Positions 9,373 through 19,383 of a stretch of 62,457 nt of DNA are shown here, piece after piece; within the stretch, counting starts at the first letter, position 1, and each line of letters opens with the position of its first letter. The stretch comes from Sulfuricella sp. (GTDB taxonomy: Bacteria > Pseudomonadota > Gammaproteobacteria > Burkholderiales > Sulfuricellaceae): NCBI GenBank assembly GCA_018336195.1, contig JAGXQV010000147.1, positions 1-62,457 of the forward strand, given 5' to 3'. A model generated the notes under the pieces. The model saw only the letters and a program-made list of their open reading frames with translations, did not search any database and was not told the DNA's origin. Position numbers and translations under genes: made by a program.

Positions 9373-9482
9373 TCTGCTGGCGGCGGCATTGCACCTGTCC
9401 GCCGAAGTGGAGAACGCGGTGATCGTCTCCATCGTCTGCGACCGGGGCGACCGCTACCTCTCGACGGGGGGGGCCGGCCTGA
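9371..9482 (+). pseudogene. cysM: 3' end of a truncated cysteine synthase gene
   Basis: The plus frame reads LAAALHLSAEVENAV then IVCDRGDRYLSTG, the conserved C-terminus of CysM-type O-acetylserine sulfhydrylases. Only about 33 codons remain. A damaged run of eight G has replaced the usual last residues before a TGA at 9480-9482. Immediately left of it is the end of leader copy B, so the island boundary cuts through the gene. The body of cysM is not in this window. Confidence 0.7.
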
Positions 9483-9508
9483 CTCGGCTCTGGCGAGCCA
9501 TGTATAAT
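9479..9508 (+). promoter_or_regulatory. Candidate sigma70 promoter for ftsK
   Basis: A perfect TATAAT lies at 9503-9508, 18 bp after CTGACT (9479-9484), about 30 bp before the ftsK ATG. It overlaps the stop region of the cysM remnant. Confidence 0.45.
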
Positions 9509-9537
9509 CGCGGGAACGACAACCCAGAACCTGCTTG

Positions 9538-11835
9538 ATGGCATCCTCCAACCGCACCACCTCCGATCCGCGTGCCACCCCACCTTCCCTGCGGCTTTCC
9601 GCCTTGCTGCGCGAGGCGAAGTGGTTGGCGCTGGTGGGGGCGATTGCCTACCTGGCGCTGATCCTCTACACCTACGACCGAGGCGACCCCGGTTGGTCGC
9701 ACAGCAGCACCGACGTGCATCTCCACAATGCCGGCGGGCAACTCGGCGCGTATATGGCGGACGTGCTGCTTTACGTGTTCGGTGTGTCGGCGTGGTGGAA
9801 CGTGGTTTTCCTGCTCTACGCGGCGTGGTGGGGCTACCGCCGCATCGACGACGAAGGGCTGACCGACCGCCGCTCCCTGTTGGTGGCGGCGACCGGCTTC
9901 GTCATCCTGCTGATTGCCAGTTGCGGCATGGAAGCCCTGCGCCTGTATTCCCTCAAGGCCGTTCTGCCCCTGGCGCCGGGCGGAATGCTGGGCGCCATCA
10001 TCAGCGAAATCGCCACCAAGACCCTGGGCTTCACCGGCGCCACGCTGGTGATCCTGGTGTGCCTGGCCATCGGCTTCAGCCTGTTCAGCGGGGTGTCCTG
10101 GCTGGCCGCCATCGAGGGCGTCGGCGCGGCGGCGGAAAACGCCTGGCTGCGGGCGATCCGCGCCCAGGACTCATGGCAGGATCGCCAGGCCGGCAAAGTG
10201 GCGATGGAGCAACGCGACGAAGCGGTCTCCGAACTCAAAACCAAGCTGGTGGAACAACACCAGCCCATCAAGATCGAGCAGGCCGTTACCGAAATTCCCC
10301 AGTCGCCGCGCGTTGAGCGCGATAAGGAAAAATCGCGTCAGGGTGGACTTTTTGAAAACCTCGCCGATTCGCCGTTACCCACGCTCACCCTGCTCGACGA
10401 AGCGGAGCCGGAAGTCGGCACGCTCAGCCCGGAAACCCTGGAATTCAATTCGCGTCTCATCGAGCGCAAGCTGCTCGATTTCAACGTGCAGGTCAAAGTC
10501 CTCGCCGCCCAGCCCGGCCCGGTCATCACCCGCTACGAAATCGAGCCGGCGGTGGGCGTGAAGGGCAGCCAGATCGTCAACCTGGTCAAGGATCTGGCGC
10601 GCGCCCTGTCGGTGGTGAGCATCCGCGTAGTGGAAACCATCCCCGGCAAGAGCTGCATGGGCCTGGAGCTGCCCAATCCCAAGCGCCAGGTGGTGCGGCT
10701 CGCCGAAATCGTCGGCTCGAAGGTGTATGCCGAAATGCATTCGCCGCTGACCATTGCGATGGGCAAGGACATCTCCGGCAAGCCCATCGTCGCCGACCTC
10801 GCCAAGATGCCCCACGTACTGGTGGCCGGCACCACCGGCTCGGGCAAATCGGTGGCGATCAACGCGATGATCCTGTCGCTGCTCTACAAGGCCGAACCCA
10901 AGGACGTGCGGCTGATCCTGGTCGACCCCAAGATGCTGGAAATGTCGGTTTACGAGGGCATCCCCCATCTGCTGGCTCCGGTCGTCACCGACATGAAACA
11001 CGCCGCCAACGCGCTCAACTGGTGTGTGGCGGAAATGGAAAAACGCTACAAACTGATGTCCCATCTCGGCGTGCGCAACCTCGCCGGCTATAACCAGAAA
11101 CTCCGCGAAACCCACAAAGCCGGCGAAAAAATCGGCAATCCCTTCAGCCTCACCCCGGACAGCCCCGAGCCGCTGGAGGAACTGCCTTTCATCGTGGTGC
11201 TGATCGACGAACTGGCGGACCTGATGATGCAGGCCGGCAAGAAAATCGAGGAACTCATCGCGCGGCTGGCCCAAAAGGCCCGCGCCTCGGGCATCCACCT
11301 GGTGCTCGCCACGCAGCGCCCGTCGGTGGACGTGATCACCGGCCTGATCAAGGCGAATATCCCGACCCGCGTGGCGTTTCAGGTTTCCAGCAAGATCGAC
11401 TCGCGCACCATCCTCGACCAGATGGGCGCGGAAGCCCTGCTGGGTCAAGGCGACATGCTCTACCTGCCGCCCGGCACCGGCTATCCGCTACGCGTTCACG
11501 GCGCTTACGTCTCCGACCAGGAAGTGCATAAGGTCGTCGATTACCTCAAGTCGCTGGGCGCACCGCAATATGTGGAAGGCGTGCTGGAAGGCGGCAGTAG
11601 CGACGAGGAAGGCGGCGAAGCCGGTGAAGCCCCCGCCGAAGCCGATCCGCTCTACGACGAAGCCGTCGCCATCGTCCTCAAGACCCGCCGCGCCTCGATC
11701 TCGCAGGTGCAGCGCCAATTGCGCATCGGCTACAACCGCGCCGCCCGCCTCATCGAGGACATGGAGCGCGCCGGGCTGGTCTCCTCCATGCAAAGCAACG
11801 GCAACCGCGAAGTGCTGGTGCCGAACCGCGAGTAA
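9538..11835 (+). CDS. ftsK: DNA translocase FtsK
   Basis: 765 residues. FtsK pumps DNA at the division septum and activates XerCD to resolve chromosome dimers. The N-terminus has the four-helix membrane region (about 25-190), then a short linker, the alpha domain, the RecA-like motor with Walker A GTTGSGKS near residue 430, a Walker B-like LIDELADLM, and a C-terminal gamma winged helix (about 700-765; [21 protein letters not shown]) that reads KOPS sites. The short linker is normal for betaproteobacteria. The ATG at 9538 is preferred over the TTG just before it; neither has a strong RBS. lolA and rarA normally follow directly, but here an extra ATPase gene intervenes. Confidence 0.95.
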   Translation: MASSNRTTSDPRATPPSLRLSALLREAKWLALVGAIAYLALILYTYDRGDPGWSHSSTDVHLHNAGGQLGAYMADVLLYVFGVSAWWNVVFLLYAAWWGYRRIDDEGLTDRRSLLVAATGFVILLIASCGMEALRLYSLKAVLPLAPGGMLGAIISEIATKTLGFTGATLVILVCLAIGFSLFSGVSWLAAIEGVGAAAENAWLRAIRAQDSWQDRQAGKVAMEQRDEAVSELKTKLVEQHQPIKIEQAVTEIPQSPRVERDKEKSRQGGLFENLADSPLPTLTLLDEAEPEVGTLSPETLEFNSRLIERKLLDFNVQVKVLAAQPGPVITRYEIEPAVGVKGSQIVNLVKDLARALSVVSIRVVETIPGKSCMGLELPNPKRQVVRLAEIVGSKVYAEMHSPLTIAMGKDISGKPIVADLAKMPHVLVAGTTGSGKSVAINAMILSLLYKAEPKDVRLILVDPKMLEMSVYEGIPHLLAPVVTDMKHAANALNWCVAEMEKRYKLMSHLGVRNLAGYNQKLRETHKAGEKIGNPFSLTPDSPEPLEELPFIVVLIDELADLMMQAGKKIEELIARLAQKARASGIHLVLATQRPSVDVITGLIKANIPTRVAFQVSSKIDSRTILDQMGAEALLGQGDMLYLPPGTGYPLRVHGAYVSDQEVHKVVDYLKSLGAPQYVEGVLEGGSSDEEGGEAGEAPAEADPLYDEAVAIVLKTRRASISQVQRQLRIGYNRAARLIEDMERAGLVSSMQSNGNREVLVPNRE

Positions 11836-11909
11836 TTATATTTTTTACCATTAAAATGTCGGCTGTTCGTACAATGCACAAAATCTAATTATTACAGGAG
11901 AGTATTACC

Positions 11910-12968
11910 ATGCCAGTCTACGCAATTTGGAATAACAAGGGAGGAGTAGGGAAAAGTTACTTGACGTTCCAGATTGCGTCCGAATTTGCGCGTCAAAATC
12001 CAAAAAAGAAGGTACTTGTCGTTGACTTGTGCCCGCAAGCAAATTCTTCCTCAATGCTGCTTGGCGGGATGTTTGACGGAGAAGAAAAACTCAACGAAAT
12101 TCACTCAGTACATCCAAGACTGACGATTACCGGGTATTTTGAGGATCGTATCCGTAGTCCCTATGCGCCCCCCCGTTCTGGGGCCCAGTATGTTACGCAA
12201 GTAGTAAGTCTGAATAACCAAATGCCGAATAATCTCTATTTGGTTGTTGGCGATGAACAATTGGAAATTCAAGCCTCGCGGGTATCGAATGCGACAAATC
12301 CCGGCCCACCAGATGCATGGAGAATCGTCCATTTATGGGTTCGCGATTTAATTCAGGATGTTTTAGACAGTTGGGACAATGCCGACGCCGCTGTATTTAT
12401 TGACTGTAATCCCAGCTTTTCAATCTATACGGAGTTAGCCCTTACGGCCGCAGAGAGACTCTTAATACCATTCTCCGCTGATGGTGCATCAAAACGGGCG
12501 GTCAAGGCGGTGCTATCGCTAATCTATGGGGTGACACGCAACCCGGGTGAACAACAGTCTGAATTCCATTTGAATTCCCAGCGATACAGGATGGCGCTTC
12601 CAAAGATATACATGTATATCGGAAATCGTCTGACGCAAATGAACAATTCATCTGCTTCCGCTTTCAAAACGGTAGTAGAAGAAATTGGGGAGGAAATCTG
12701 GAAAGTATGGCAAGCCACTCCCCAACACTTTTGCATCCATCCGAGCGGCGCATCGACCCCTGGAAATAAGCGAGCGTTTCGGAAAATGTTTCAGTATGAG
12801 GTTAACGATGCAAATAGCGCCTCTGTAGTTTCTAGCGCTTTGGGAATTCCGATTTCCAAGCTTACTGCCGGTGCCAAGAATGTTGCTGGAAAGAATATTG
12901 TTGTCAATCAGTCTCAGCTTGATAAACAAGTCCCAAATATTAGCGCGTTAGTAAAAAGCCTTGAATAA
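11910..12968 (+). CDS. Orphan ParA/MinD-family ATPase
   Basis: 352 residues. The deviant Walker A is NNKGGVGKS with signature Lys10 and Lys15. VVDLCPQANSS gives the switch motif, and VFIDCNPSF followed by LIPFSADGASKRAV matches ParA/Soj family spacing. There is a good RBS (CAGGAGAG). No ParB or centromere-like iterons lie nearby. The gene is clearly more AT-rich than ftsK and lolA on either side, and it ends only 5 bp before the lolA ATG, so it looks like a recent insertion into the ftsK-lolA junction. ParA relatives position plasmids, chromosomes or protein cargo, or occur in phage and defence modules; the role here is unknown. Confidence 0.85.
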   Translation: MPVYAIWNNKGGVGKSYLTFQIASEFARQNPKKKVLVVDLCPQANSSSMLLGGMFDGEEKLNEIHSVHPRLTITGYFEDRIRSPYAPPRSGAQYVTQVVSLNNQMPNNLYLVVGDEQLEIQASRVSNATNPGPPDAWRIVHLWVRDLIQDVLDSWDNADAAVFIDCNPSFSIYTELALTAAERLLIPFSADGASKRAVKAVLSLIYGVTRNPGEQQSEFHLNSQRYRMALPKIYMYIGNRLTQMNNSSASAFKTVVEEIGEEIWKVWQATPQHFCIHPSGASTPGNKRAFRKMFQYEVNDANSASVVSSALGIPISKLTAGAKNVAGKNIVVNQSQLDKQVPNISALVKSLE

Positions 12969-12972
12969 TCTC

Positions 12973-13578
12973 ATGAAAGCTATTTTTCTTGTTATCCTTT
13001 GGCTTCCGCTTTCGGTTTATGCCGCCACCCTCGACACCCTCAAGGCCTTCGTCCAGCAGACCCAGACGGTGCGCGCCCAGTTCAAGCAACAGGTGCTCGA
13101 CAAGAAACTGGTTTCCACCCAGGAATCCAGCGGCAGCATGGAATTGCAGCGTCCCGGCAAATTCCGCTGGGTTTACGACAAGCCTTATCAGCAACTCATC
13201 GTCGGCGACGGCGTCAAACTGTGGCTCTACGACGCCGACCTGAAACAGGTCACGGTGAAGAAGCTCGACCTCGCCATCGGCGGCTCGCCCGCCGCGCTGC
13301 TGGCCGGCCAGGGCGATCTGGAGAAGCACTTCAACCTCAAGGACCTCGGCAAGCGCGGCAGCCTCGACTGGCTGGAAGCCACCCCGCGCGACAAGGACAG
13401 CACTTTCGAATCGGTACGCATGGGCTTCAATGGCGACACCCTGGAGATCATGGAATTGCGCGACCATTTCGGGCAGACCACGGTGATCCGCTTCAGCCAT
13501 CTGGAACGCAACCCCAAGCTCTCGCCCGAAGCCTTCCGCTTCACGCCGCCCAAGGGCGCGGACGTCATCGGTGAGTGA
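12973..13578 (+). CDS. lolA: Outer-membrane lipoprotein carrier protein LolA
   Basis: 201 residues. The periplasmic chaperone carries mature lipoproteins from LolCDE to LolB. ATG 12973 gives a clean signal peptide (MKAIFLVILWLPLSVYA); a TTG at 12961 in the same frame would sit inside the preceding gene. Family features include FKQQVLDKKL, GKFRWVYDKPY and the C-terminal SPEAFRFTPPKGADV. It overlaps the rarA start by 8 bp, so the two are translationally coupled. Confidence 0.93.
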   Translation: MKAIFLVILWLPLSVYAATLDTLKAFVQQTQTVRAQFKQQVLDKKLVSTQESSGSMELQRPGKFRWVYDKPYQQLIVGDGVKLWLYDADLKQVTVKKLDLAIGGSPAALLAGQGDLEKHFNLKDLGKRGSLDWLEATPRDKDSTFESVRMGFNGDTLEIMELRDHFGQTTVIRFSHLERNPKLSPEAFRFTPPKGADVIGE

Positions 13579-14884
13579 TCTGTTCGCTCAGGAGCACACA
13601 CCGCAGGCGCCGCTCGCCGAACAATTGCGCCCCCAAAACCTCGACGAGGTCATCGGGCAGACGCATCTGCTCGGTGCAGGCAAGCCGCTACGCCTCGCCT
13701 TCCAGTCCGGCAAACCGCATTCGATGATCCTGTGGGGGCCGCCGGGGGTGGGCAAGACCACCCTGGCGCGCCTCATGGCGGATGCCTTCGACGCCGAATT
13801 CATCGCGCTGTCGGCGGTGTTCTCGGGGGTCAAGGACATCCGCGAAGCCATCGAGCGCGCCCAGATTTCCCTGCAACAATTCGGACGCCACACCCTGCTG
13901 TTCGTCGATGAAGTCCACCGCTTCAACAAGTCCCAGCAGGACGCTTTTCTCCCCTACGTCGAGCAGGGGCTAATCACCTTCATCGGCGCGACCACCGAGA
14001 ACCCCTCCTTCGAGGTCAACAGCGCGCTACTCAGCCGCGCCCAGGTTTACGTGCTGACCGCCTTGTCGGAAGCGGAACTCGGCGAACTGTTCGAACGCGC
14101 CGCCGAGGTTGCCCTGCCCGGCCTAACTTTCTCGGATGAGGCCAAGACCATGCTGGCCGGCTATGCCGACGGCGACGCCCGGCGCCTCCTCAATCTGCTT
14201 GAACAGACCCGCACCGCCGCCAACACCGCCAAGGTCGCGGAAATCGACGCGGATTTCCTGCAAGGCGCCCTGTCGCGGGCGGCGCGGCGTTTCGACAAGG
14301 GCGGCGACGATTTTTACGACCAAATCTCCGCCTTGCACAAATCGGTGCGCGGCTCCAACCCCGACGCCGCCCTGTACTGGCTGGTGCGGATGCTCGACGG
14401 CGGCGCCGACGCCCTCTACATGGGGCGGCGCATCATACGCATGGCCAGCGAGGACATCGGCCTCGCCGACCCGCGGGCGCTGCGCCTCGCCCTCGACGCG
14501 GTGGAAACTTATGAAAGACTGGGCAGCCCGGAAGGCGAACTGGCGCTCGCCGAAGCAGTGATCTACCTCGCCGCCGCGCCCAAGAGCAATGCCGTCTACA
14601 TGGCCTACAACGCGATGCGCGCCTTCATCAAGAACGACAAATCGCGCCCCGTGCCGGAACACCTGCGCAACGCCCCCACCAAGCTGATGAAGGAACTCGG
14701 CTACGGCCACCAGTACCGCTACGCCCACGACGAACCGGAAGCCTACGCGGCAGGCGAAAGCTATTTCCCCGACGGCATCCGCCCGACCTTCTACCAGCCC
14801 ACCCCGCGCGGCCTGGAAGGCAAGATCGGGGAAAAACTGGCGCATTTGTGGGAACTCGACGAAAAATTTCGCAAACGGGGCTAA
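13571..14884 (+). CDS. rarA: Replication-associated recombination AAA+ ATPase RarA
   Basis: 437 residues with a GTG start inside the end of lolA. RarA (MgsA) is a clamp-loader-like ATPase acting at stalled forks. It shows Walker A GPPGVGKT (56-63), Walker B LLFVDEVHRF, the sensor stretch IGATTENPSFEVN, and the C-terminal tetramerisation region typical of the family (GSPEGELALAEAVIYLAAAP). Length and position after lolA are standard. Confidence 0.95.
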   Translation: MSDLFAQEHTPQAPLAEQLRPQNLDEVIGQTHLLGAGKPLRLAFQSGKPHSMILWGPPGVGKTTLARLMADAFDAEFIALSAVFSGVKDIREAIERAQISLQQFGRHTLLFVDEVHRFNKSQQDAFLPYVEQGLITFIGATTENPSFEVNSALLSRAQVYVLTALSEAELGELFERAAEVALPGLTFSDEAKTMLAGYADGDARRLLNLLEQTRTAANTAKVAEIDADFLQGALSRAARRFDKGGDDFYDQISALHKSVRGSNPDAALYWLVRMLDGGADALYMGRRIIRMASEDIGLADPRALRLALDAVETYERLGSPEGELALAEAVIYLAAAPKSNAVYMAYNAMRAFIKNDKSRPVPEHLRNAPTKLMKELGYGHQYRYAHDEPEAYAAGESYFPDGIRPTFYQPTPRGLEGKIGEKLAHLWELDEKFRKRG

Positions 14885-14894
14885 CCCGCCCGTC

Positions 14895-16289
14895 ATGTCT
14901 CCGCTCGACCGCTCCCACGCTGAAACTCTGTATTTCATTGGCAACCGGCGCATGGCTGCTGACGATGCCCAAGGCGCGGAGGCATGTTTCCGCGAAGCCC
15001 TGCGCCTGGCCCCCGATTTCGCCGAAGCATGGGGCAACCTCGGATTTCTGCTTGCCCGGCGCGGCGTGGCGGACGAAGCGGAAGACGGCTACCGGCGCGC
15101 CATCGCCCTCGAACCCAATCTCCCGCAACTCCACCTCAACCTGGGCGCGCTGCTGGCCGAACAAAAGCGTTTTGACGAAGCCGAAGCCGCCTATCGGCTA
15201 GCCATTCAGCTTGATCCCCATGCGCCAGCCCCCTGGTCGAATCTCGGCGTCCTGCTGGCCTGCCTGCGCCGCGACGAGGAAGCCGAAGAATGCTATTGCA
15301 CCGCCCTCGCCCTCGACGGCAACTACGCCAAGGCGCGCTTCAACTTGAGCTATCTCCTGCTGCGCCAGGGCCGTTACGCGGAAGGCTGGCCCTGCCTCGA
15401 AGCGCGCGTTGACTACACAAACCTGACCACCCGCCTCGACTGCCCGCGCTGGCAAGGCGAACCGCTGGCCGGCAAATCTCTGCTGATCGGTTTCGAATAT
15501 GGGCATGGCGACATGATCCAGTTCATCCGCTGCGCCGCGCCCCTCAAAGAACAAGGCGTCCGCCACATCACCCTGATCTGCCATCCTGCCCTGAAACCCC
15601 TGTTCCGCCGCCTGGACGGCGTGGACACCCTGCTTTCCTTCGCCGAGCCGCTCCCCCCGCAGACCTGGGACTATTGGACCCTGCCCCTGAGCCTGCCCGG
15701 CCTATGCCACACCCGCCTGGAAACCATCCCGGCCAGCCTCCCCTACCTGAGCGCCGCACCGCAAGCCGTCACCGAATGGGCCGCGCGACTGCCCCAAGAG
15801 GGTATCCGCGTCGGCCTGGCGTGGAAAGGTAACCCGAATTTCGAAAACGACGCCGACCGCTCGCTGCCCAGCCTGGAAGTCCTCGCCCCGCTGGGCAAGG
15901 TACCCGGCGTGAACTTCGTCAGCCTGCAAAAAGGCGCCGGCGAAGACCAGGCCGCCCATCCACCCGCCGGATTGCCGCTCCTCGACCTCGGCCCGGAAAT
16001 AACGGACTTCGCCGACAGCGCCGCCATCGTCGCCAACCTCGACCTGGTGATCTGCGTGGATACCGCCATCGCCCACCTCGCCGGAGCGCTCGGCAAACCG
16101 GTATGGGTGATGCTCCCCGACTACAAAACCGACTGGCGCTGGCTTAACCGGCGTAGCGATTCGCTCTGGTATCCCGGCGTGATGCGCTTGTTTCGCCAGC
16201 GCGAGATGGGAAATTGGGAAACGGTGGTGGAAGAAATCGCGGCGGAGTTGGAAAAATTCGTCGCGGAACGCGGAAGACTCCATCTGTAG
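14895..16289 (+). CDS. TPR protein with GT9-like glycosyltransferase domain
   Basis: 464 residues. Residues about 5-165 contain four tandem TPR units (for example AWGNLGFLLARRGVADEAE and LHLNLGALLAEQKRFDEAE). The C-terminal half resembles the heptosyltransferase/GT-B nucleotide-sugar side, with DTAIAHLAGALGKPVWVML as the conserved donor-site signature. Such fusions are thought to glycosylate proteins or act in envelope biosynthesis; acceptor and donor cannot be told from sequence. It starts 10 bp after rarA and is probably in the same transcription unit. Confidence 0.8.
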   Translation: MSPLDRSHAETLYFIGNRRMAADDAQGAEACFREALRLAPDFAEAWGNLGFLLARRGVADEAEDGYRRAIALEPNLPQLHLNLGALLAEQKRFDEAEAAYRLAIQLDPHAPAPWSNLGVLLACLRRDEEAEECYCTALALDGNYAKARFNLSYLLLRQGRYAEGWPCLEARVDYTNLTTRLDCPRWQGEPLAGKSLLIGFEYGHGDMIQFIRCAAPLKEQGVRHITLICHPALKPLFRRLDGVDTLLSFAEPLPPQTWDYWTLPLSLPGLCHTRLETIPASLPYLSAAPQAVTEWAARLPQEGIRVGLAWKGNPNFENDADRSLPSLEVLAPLGKVPGVNFVSLQKGAGEDQAAHPPAGLPLLDLGPEITDFADSAAIVANLDLVICVDTAIAHLAGALGKPVWVMLPDYKTDWRWLNRRSDSLWYPGVMRLFRQREMGNWETVVEEIAAELEKFVAERGRLHL

Positions 16290-16307
16290 GTGCGACTTCA
16301 GTCGCAC
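16290..16307. repeat. Short palindrome GTGCGAC-ttca-GTCGCAC
   Basis: A perfect 7-bp inverted repeat with a 4-base loop directly after the TPR gene. There is no T-tract. It could act as a terminator or be a REP-like dispersed element. Confidence 0.5.
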
Positions 16308-16321
16308 ACCCTTACTTGATC

Positions 16322-16395
16322 GGATCGAGCCAACGGGATTGCGCCCGTTAGCCCTCCCACACCACCGGACATGCGGTTTTCCGGAGGATTTGAGC
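16322..16395 (-). mobile_element. Possible 3'-terminal remnant of a group II intron
   Basis: Read on the minus strand, this stretch contains CATGTCCGGTGGTGTGGGAG followed by a small hairpin (AACGGG/CCCGTT) and CTCGATC. From memory this order matches the 3' ends of bacterial group II introns downstream of the reverse transcriptase gene. No intron-encoded protein is present. The call rests on recall of the motif, so confidence is limited. Confidence 0.4.
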
Positions 16396-16474
16396 GAGAT
16401 AAAGCGACATCCCGATTCCCCTTCCTTTCTGCCTCGCCTATAATGTCTTACATCGCCTTACTTTGGAATCCGAC

Positions 16475-16741
16475 ATGCTGACCACCACCTTGTCCAGCAA
16501 GGGACAGATCATTATTCCCAGCGCCCTGCGGGCGGCGCATCACTGGGAAGCAGGCACCGAATTCGTCATCGAGGATACCGGCGACGGGGTGTTGCTCAAG
16601 CCGCGCAAGCCCTTTCCGGCGACCCGCCTGGAAGACGGCCTGGGATGCGCGGGTTACGTGGGGCCGGCAAAAAGCCTGGAAGAAATCGACCTGGGCGTTA
16701 ACGAGGCGATCCGCCGTCAGTGGGCGGATGAGGCCAAGTGA
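16475..16741 (+). CDS. vapB: AbrB/MazE-type antitoxin (VapB)
   Basis: 88 residues from ATG 16475. The N-terminal swapped-hairpin DNA-binding fold is evident in LSSKGQIIIPSALRAAHHW and FVIEDTGDGVLLKPRKP, as in SpoVT/AbrB antitoxins. The C-terminus would wrap the toxin. The stop TGA overlaps the toxin GTG (GTGA), giving coupled translation typical of type II modules. Such antitoxins usually repress their own promoter. Confidence 0.85.
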   Translation: MLTTTLSSKGQIIIPSALRAAHHWEAGTEFVIEDTGDGVLLKPRKPFPATRLEDGLGCAGYVGPAKSLEEIDLGVNEAIRRQWADEAK

Positions 16742-17136
16742 TTGCCGTTGATACCCATGTGCTGGTGCGTTACCTGACCAACGACGACGCCGAACAGGCG
16801 CGCCGTGCGGTCGCCTTGCTCGGCGGCGAGAATGGGGTGTTTGTCGCCAAGACGGTTTTGCTGGAAACCGAATGGGTGCTGCGGACGGTGTATGCCCTTT
16901 CCAATGAGGCCATCCGCAAGGCTTTGCTGCATGTGTGCGGCCTGCCCAACGTGGCGGTCGAGGATGAGCGCGCCATCACCCACGCGCTGGAGGCTTACGC
17001 TCAGGGGCTGGATTTTGCCGATGCCCTGCATTGCGCTTCGGCACCCGATGTCGAGGCGTTTTATACTTTCGATGAGAAATTCGTGCGTCAAGGCGCAAAG
17101 CTGGGCTTGGCGGTAAAGCAGGTTCCTTCAATTTAA
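16738..17136 (+). CDS. vapC: PIN-domain toxin (VapC family)
   Basis: 132 residues with a GTG start overlapping the antitoxin stop. The acidic metal-binding residues of PIN ribonucleases are present: Asp5 in AVDTHVLVRYL, Glu in LLETEWVLR, Asp in GLDFADALHCA, and Asp in FYTFDEKF. VapC toxins cleave tRNA or rRNA. All catalytic residues appear intact, so the module is probably functional. It sits between the rarA operon and serS. Confidence 0.87.
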   Translation: MIAVDTHVLVRYLTNDDAEQARRAVALLGGENGVFVAKTVLLETEWVLRTVYALSNEAIRKALLHVCGLPNVAVEDERAITHALEAYAQGLDFADALHCASAPDVEAFYTFDEKFVRQGAKLGLAVKQVPSI

Positions 17137-18453
<1,317 letters not shown>

Positions 18454-18465
18454 ACCTTGCCAGCA

Positions 18466-18487
18466 GGCGGGGCCGACGCGCCCCGCC
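18466..18487 (+). terminator. GC-rich hairpin after serS
   Basis: GGCGGGG (18466-18472) pairs with CCCCGCC (18481-18487) across an 8-base loop. No U-tract follows, so it may act with Rho or as an mRNA 3' stabiliser. Confidence 0.5.
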
Positions 18488-18664
18488 CCACTTGATGCGC
18501 CGCCTGCCCGGAAATATGCCTCTCTACCGGGAGGTATAACCAAAGTGCTATAACCGAGTTCACCCCGCTTCGGCTACCATACTCGCCCAAGGCAGGAGCT
18601 TTTCCCGCCCCGGTTATTTCTCCGCATCACCATTTGTTGCTGCGGCTCATGCGCGGATGATGCA

Positions 18665-19225
18665 ATGCTGACAGCAACCCCTTCCACCCGACTTTGTTGT
18701 TCCTGTTCGTACTGGTATGGCCCGAGAACGGCAAGCCACGACGGGCACATCTATGCCATGGAAGACGCGCTCGGCTCTTGCCAGTTGCTCGAATATTTCG
18801 ACCGCTCGGTCGTCGATTATTGTGACGACTGGGTACAATGGAGCATTCCTCGAATTGTTCCCGTCAACCAGCAAATCCTGAACTGCTGGGAATACCACCA
18901 CTGCGGCTTTGAAAAGGGCGGCAAGAATGCCGAACTGCACGGTGTCTGCCCGGCCTACCCGAAACACGGACACACCTGCGCCTATCTGCGCGCCGCCAAG
19001 CCTACCCGGAAGGCAGAAGGCACGGCACGCTCGCTCTTGTGCACGTCCCCCCTCGATTGCGTGCGTTGCGACTTCTTCAACAGCGGACATCATGAAAAGC
19101 TGATCCTCGACCGGGATATCTCCTGGACCATTCCTTGGCAACGCAAAGCGGCATTCGAAGAGATCAACGGGGTGGAAGAAGATTACGGCGTGCTCGCCGC
19201 CATCGACGAAATTCACCTCTCATAG
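18665..19225 (+). CDS. Cysteine-rich two-CW domain protein
   Basis: 186 residues with 13 Cys. It contains LCCSCSYWYGPRT near the N-terminus, then NCWEYHHCGFEKGGKNAEL followed by GVCPAY (about 80-105), and PLDCVRCDFF further on. The paired Cys-Trp motifs resemble two-CW domains and suggest metal or Fe-S binding in the cytoplasm (no signal peptide). A second gene in this window (45346-45759) has the same N-terminal Cys block and CWEYxxCGFExGGxNA motif, so they are paralogues. The role is unknown; related domains occur in redox- and chemotaxis-linked proteins. Confidence 0.8.
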   Translation: MLTATPSTRLCCSCSYWYGPRTASHDGHIYAMEDALGSCQLLEYFDRSVVDYCDDWVQWSIPRIVPVNQQILNCWEYHHCGFEKGGKNAELHGVCPAYPKHGHTCAYLRAAKPTRKAEGTARSLLCTSPLDCVRCDFFNSGHHEKLILDRDISWTIPWQRKAAFEEINGVEEDYGVLAAIDEIHLS

Positions 19226-19383
19226 CCTTTGCCCAAAAACATCCGAAATTGATTGGTCGTGCATGACGCATGATCGCATCCTGGCGACCAAGAACAGCAG
19301 GACGTTTAAGCCGTTCTGCTCGACGTCGGAGCTAAAGGACTATCTGTTCAGCGCGATGAACGCGGGATTTAGCGCGAAGCGCG

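Noticed and set aside
10375..11448. Long minus-strand open frame (357 codons) inside ftsK
   Set aside because: Antisense to a clear FtsK motor domain; His/Asp/Val-rich shadow of GC-rich codons with no RBS or motif.
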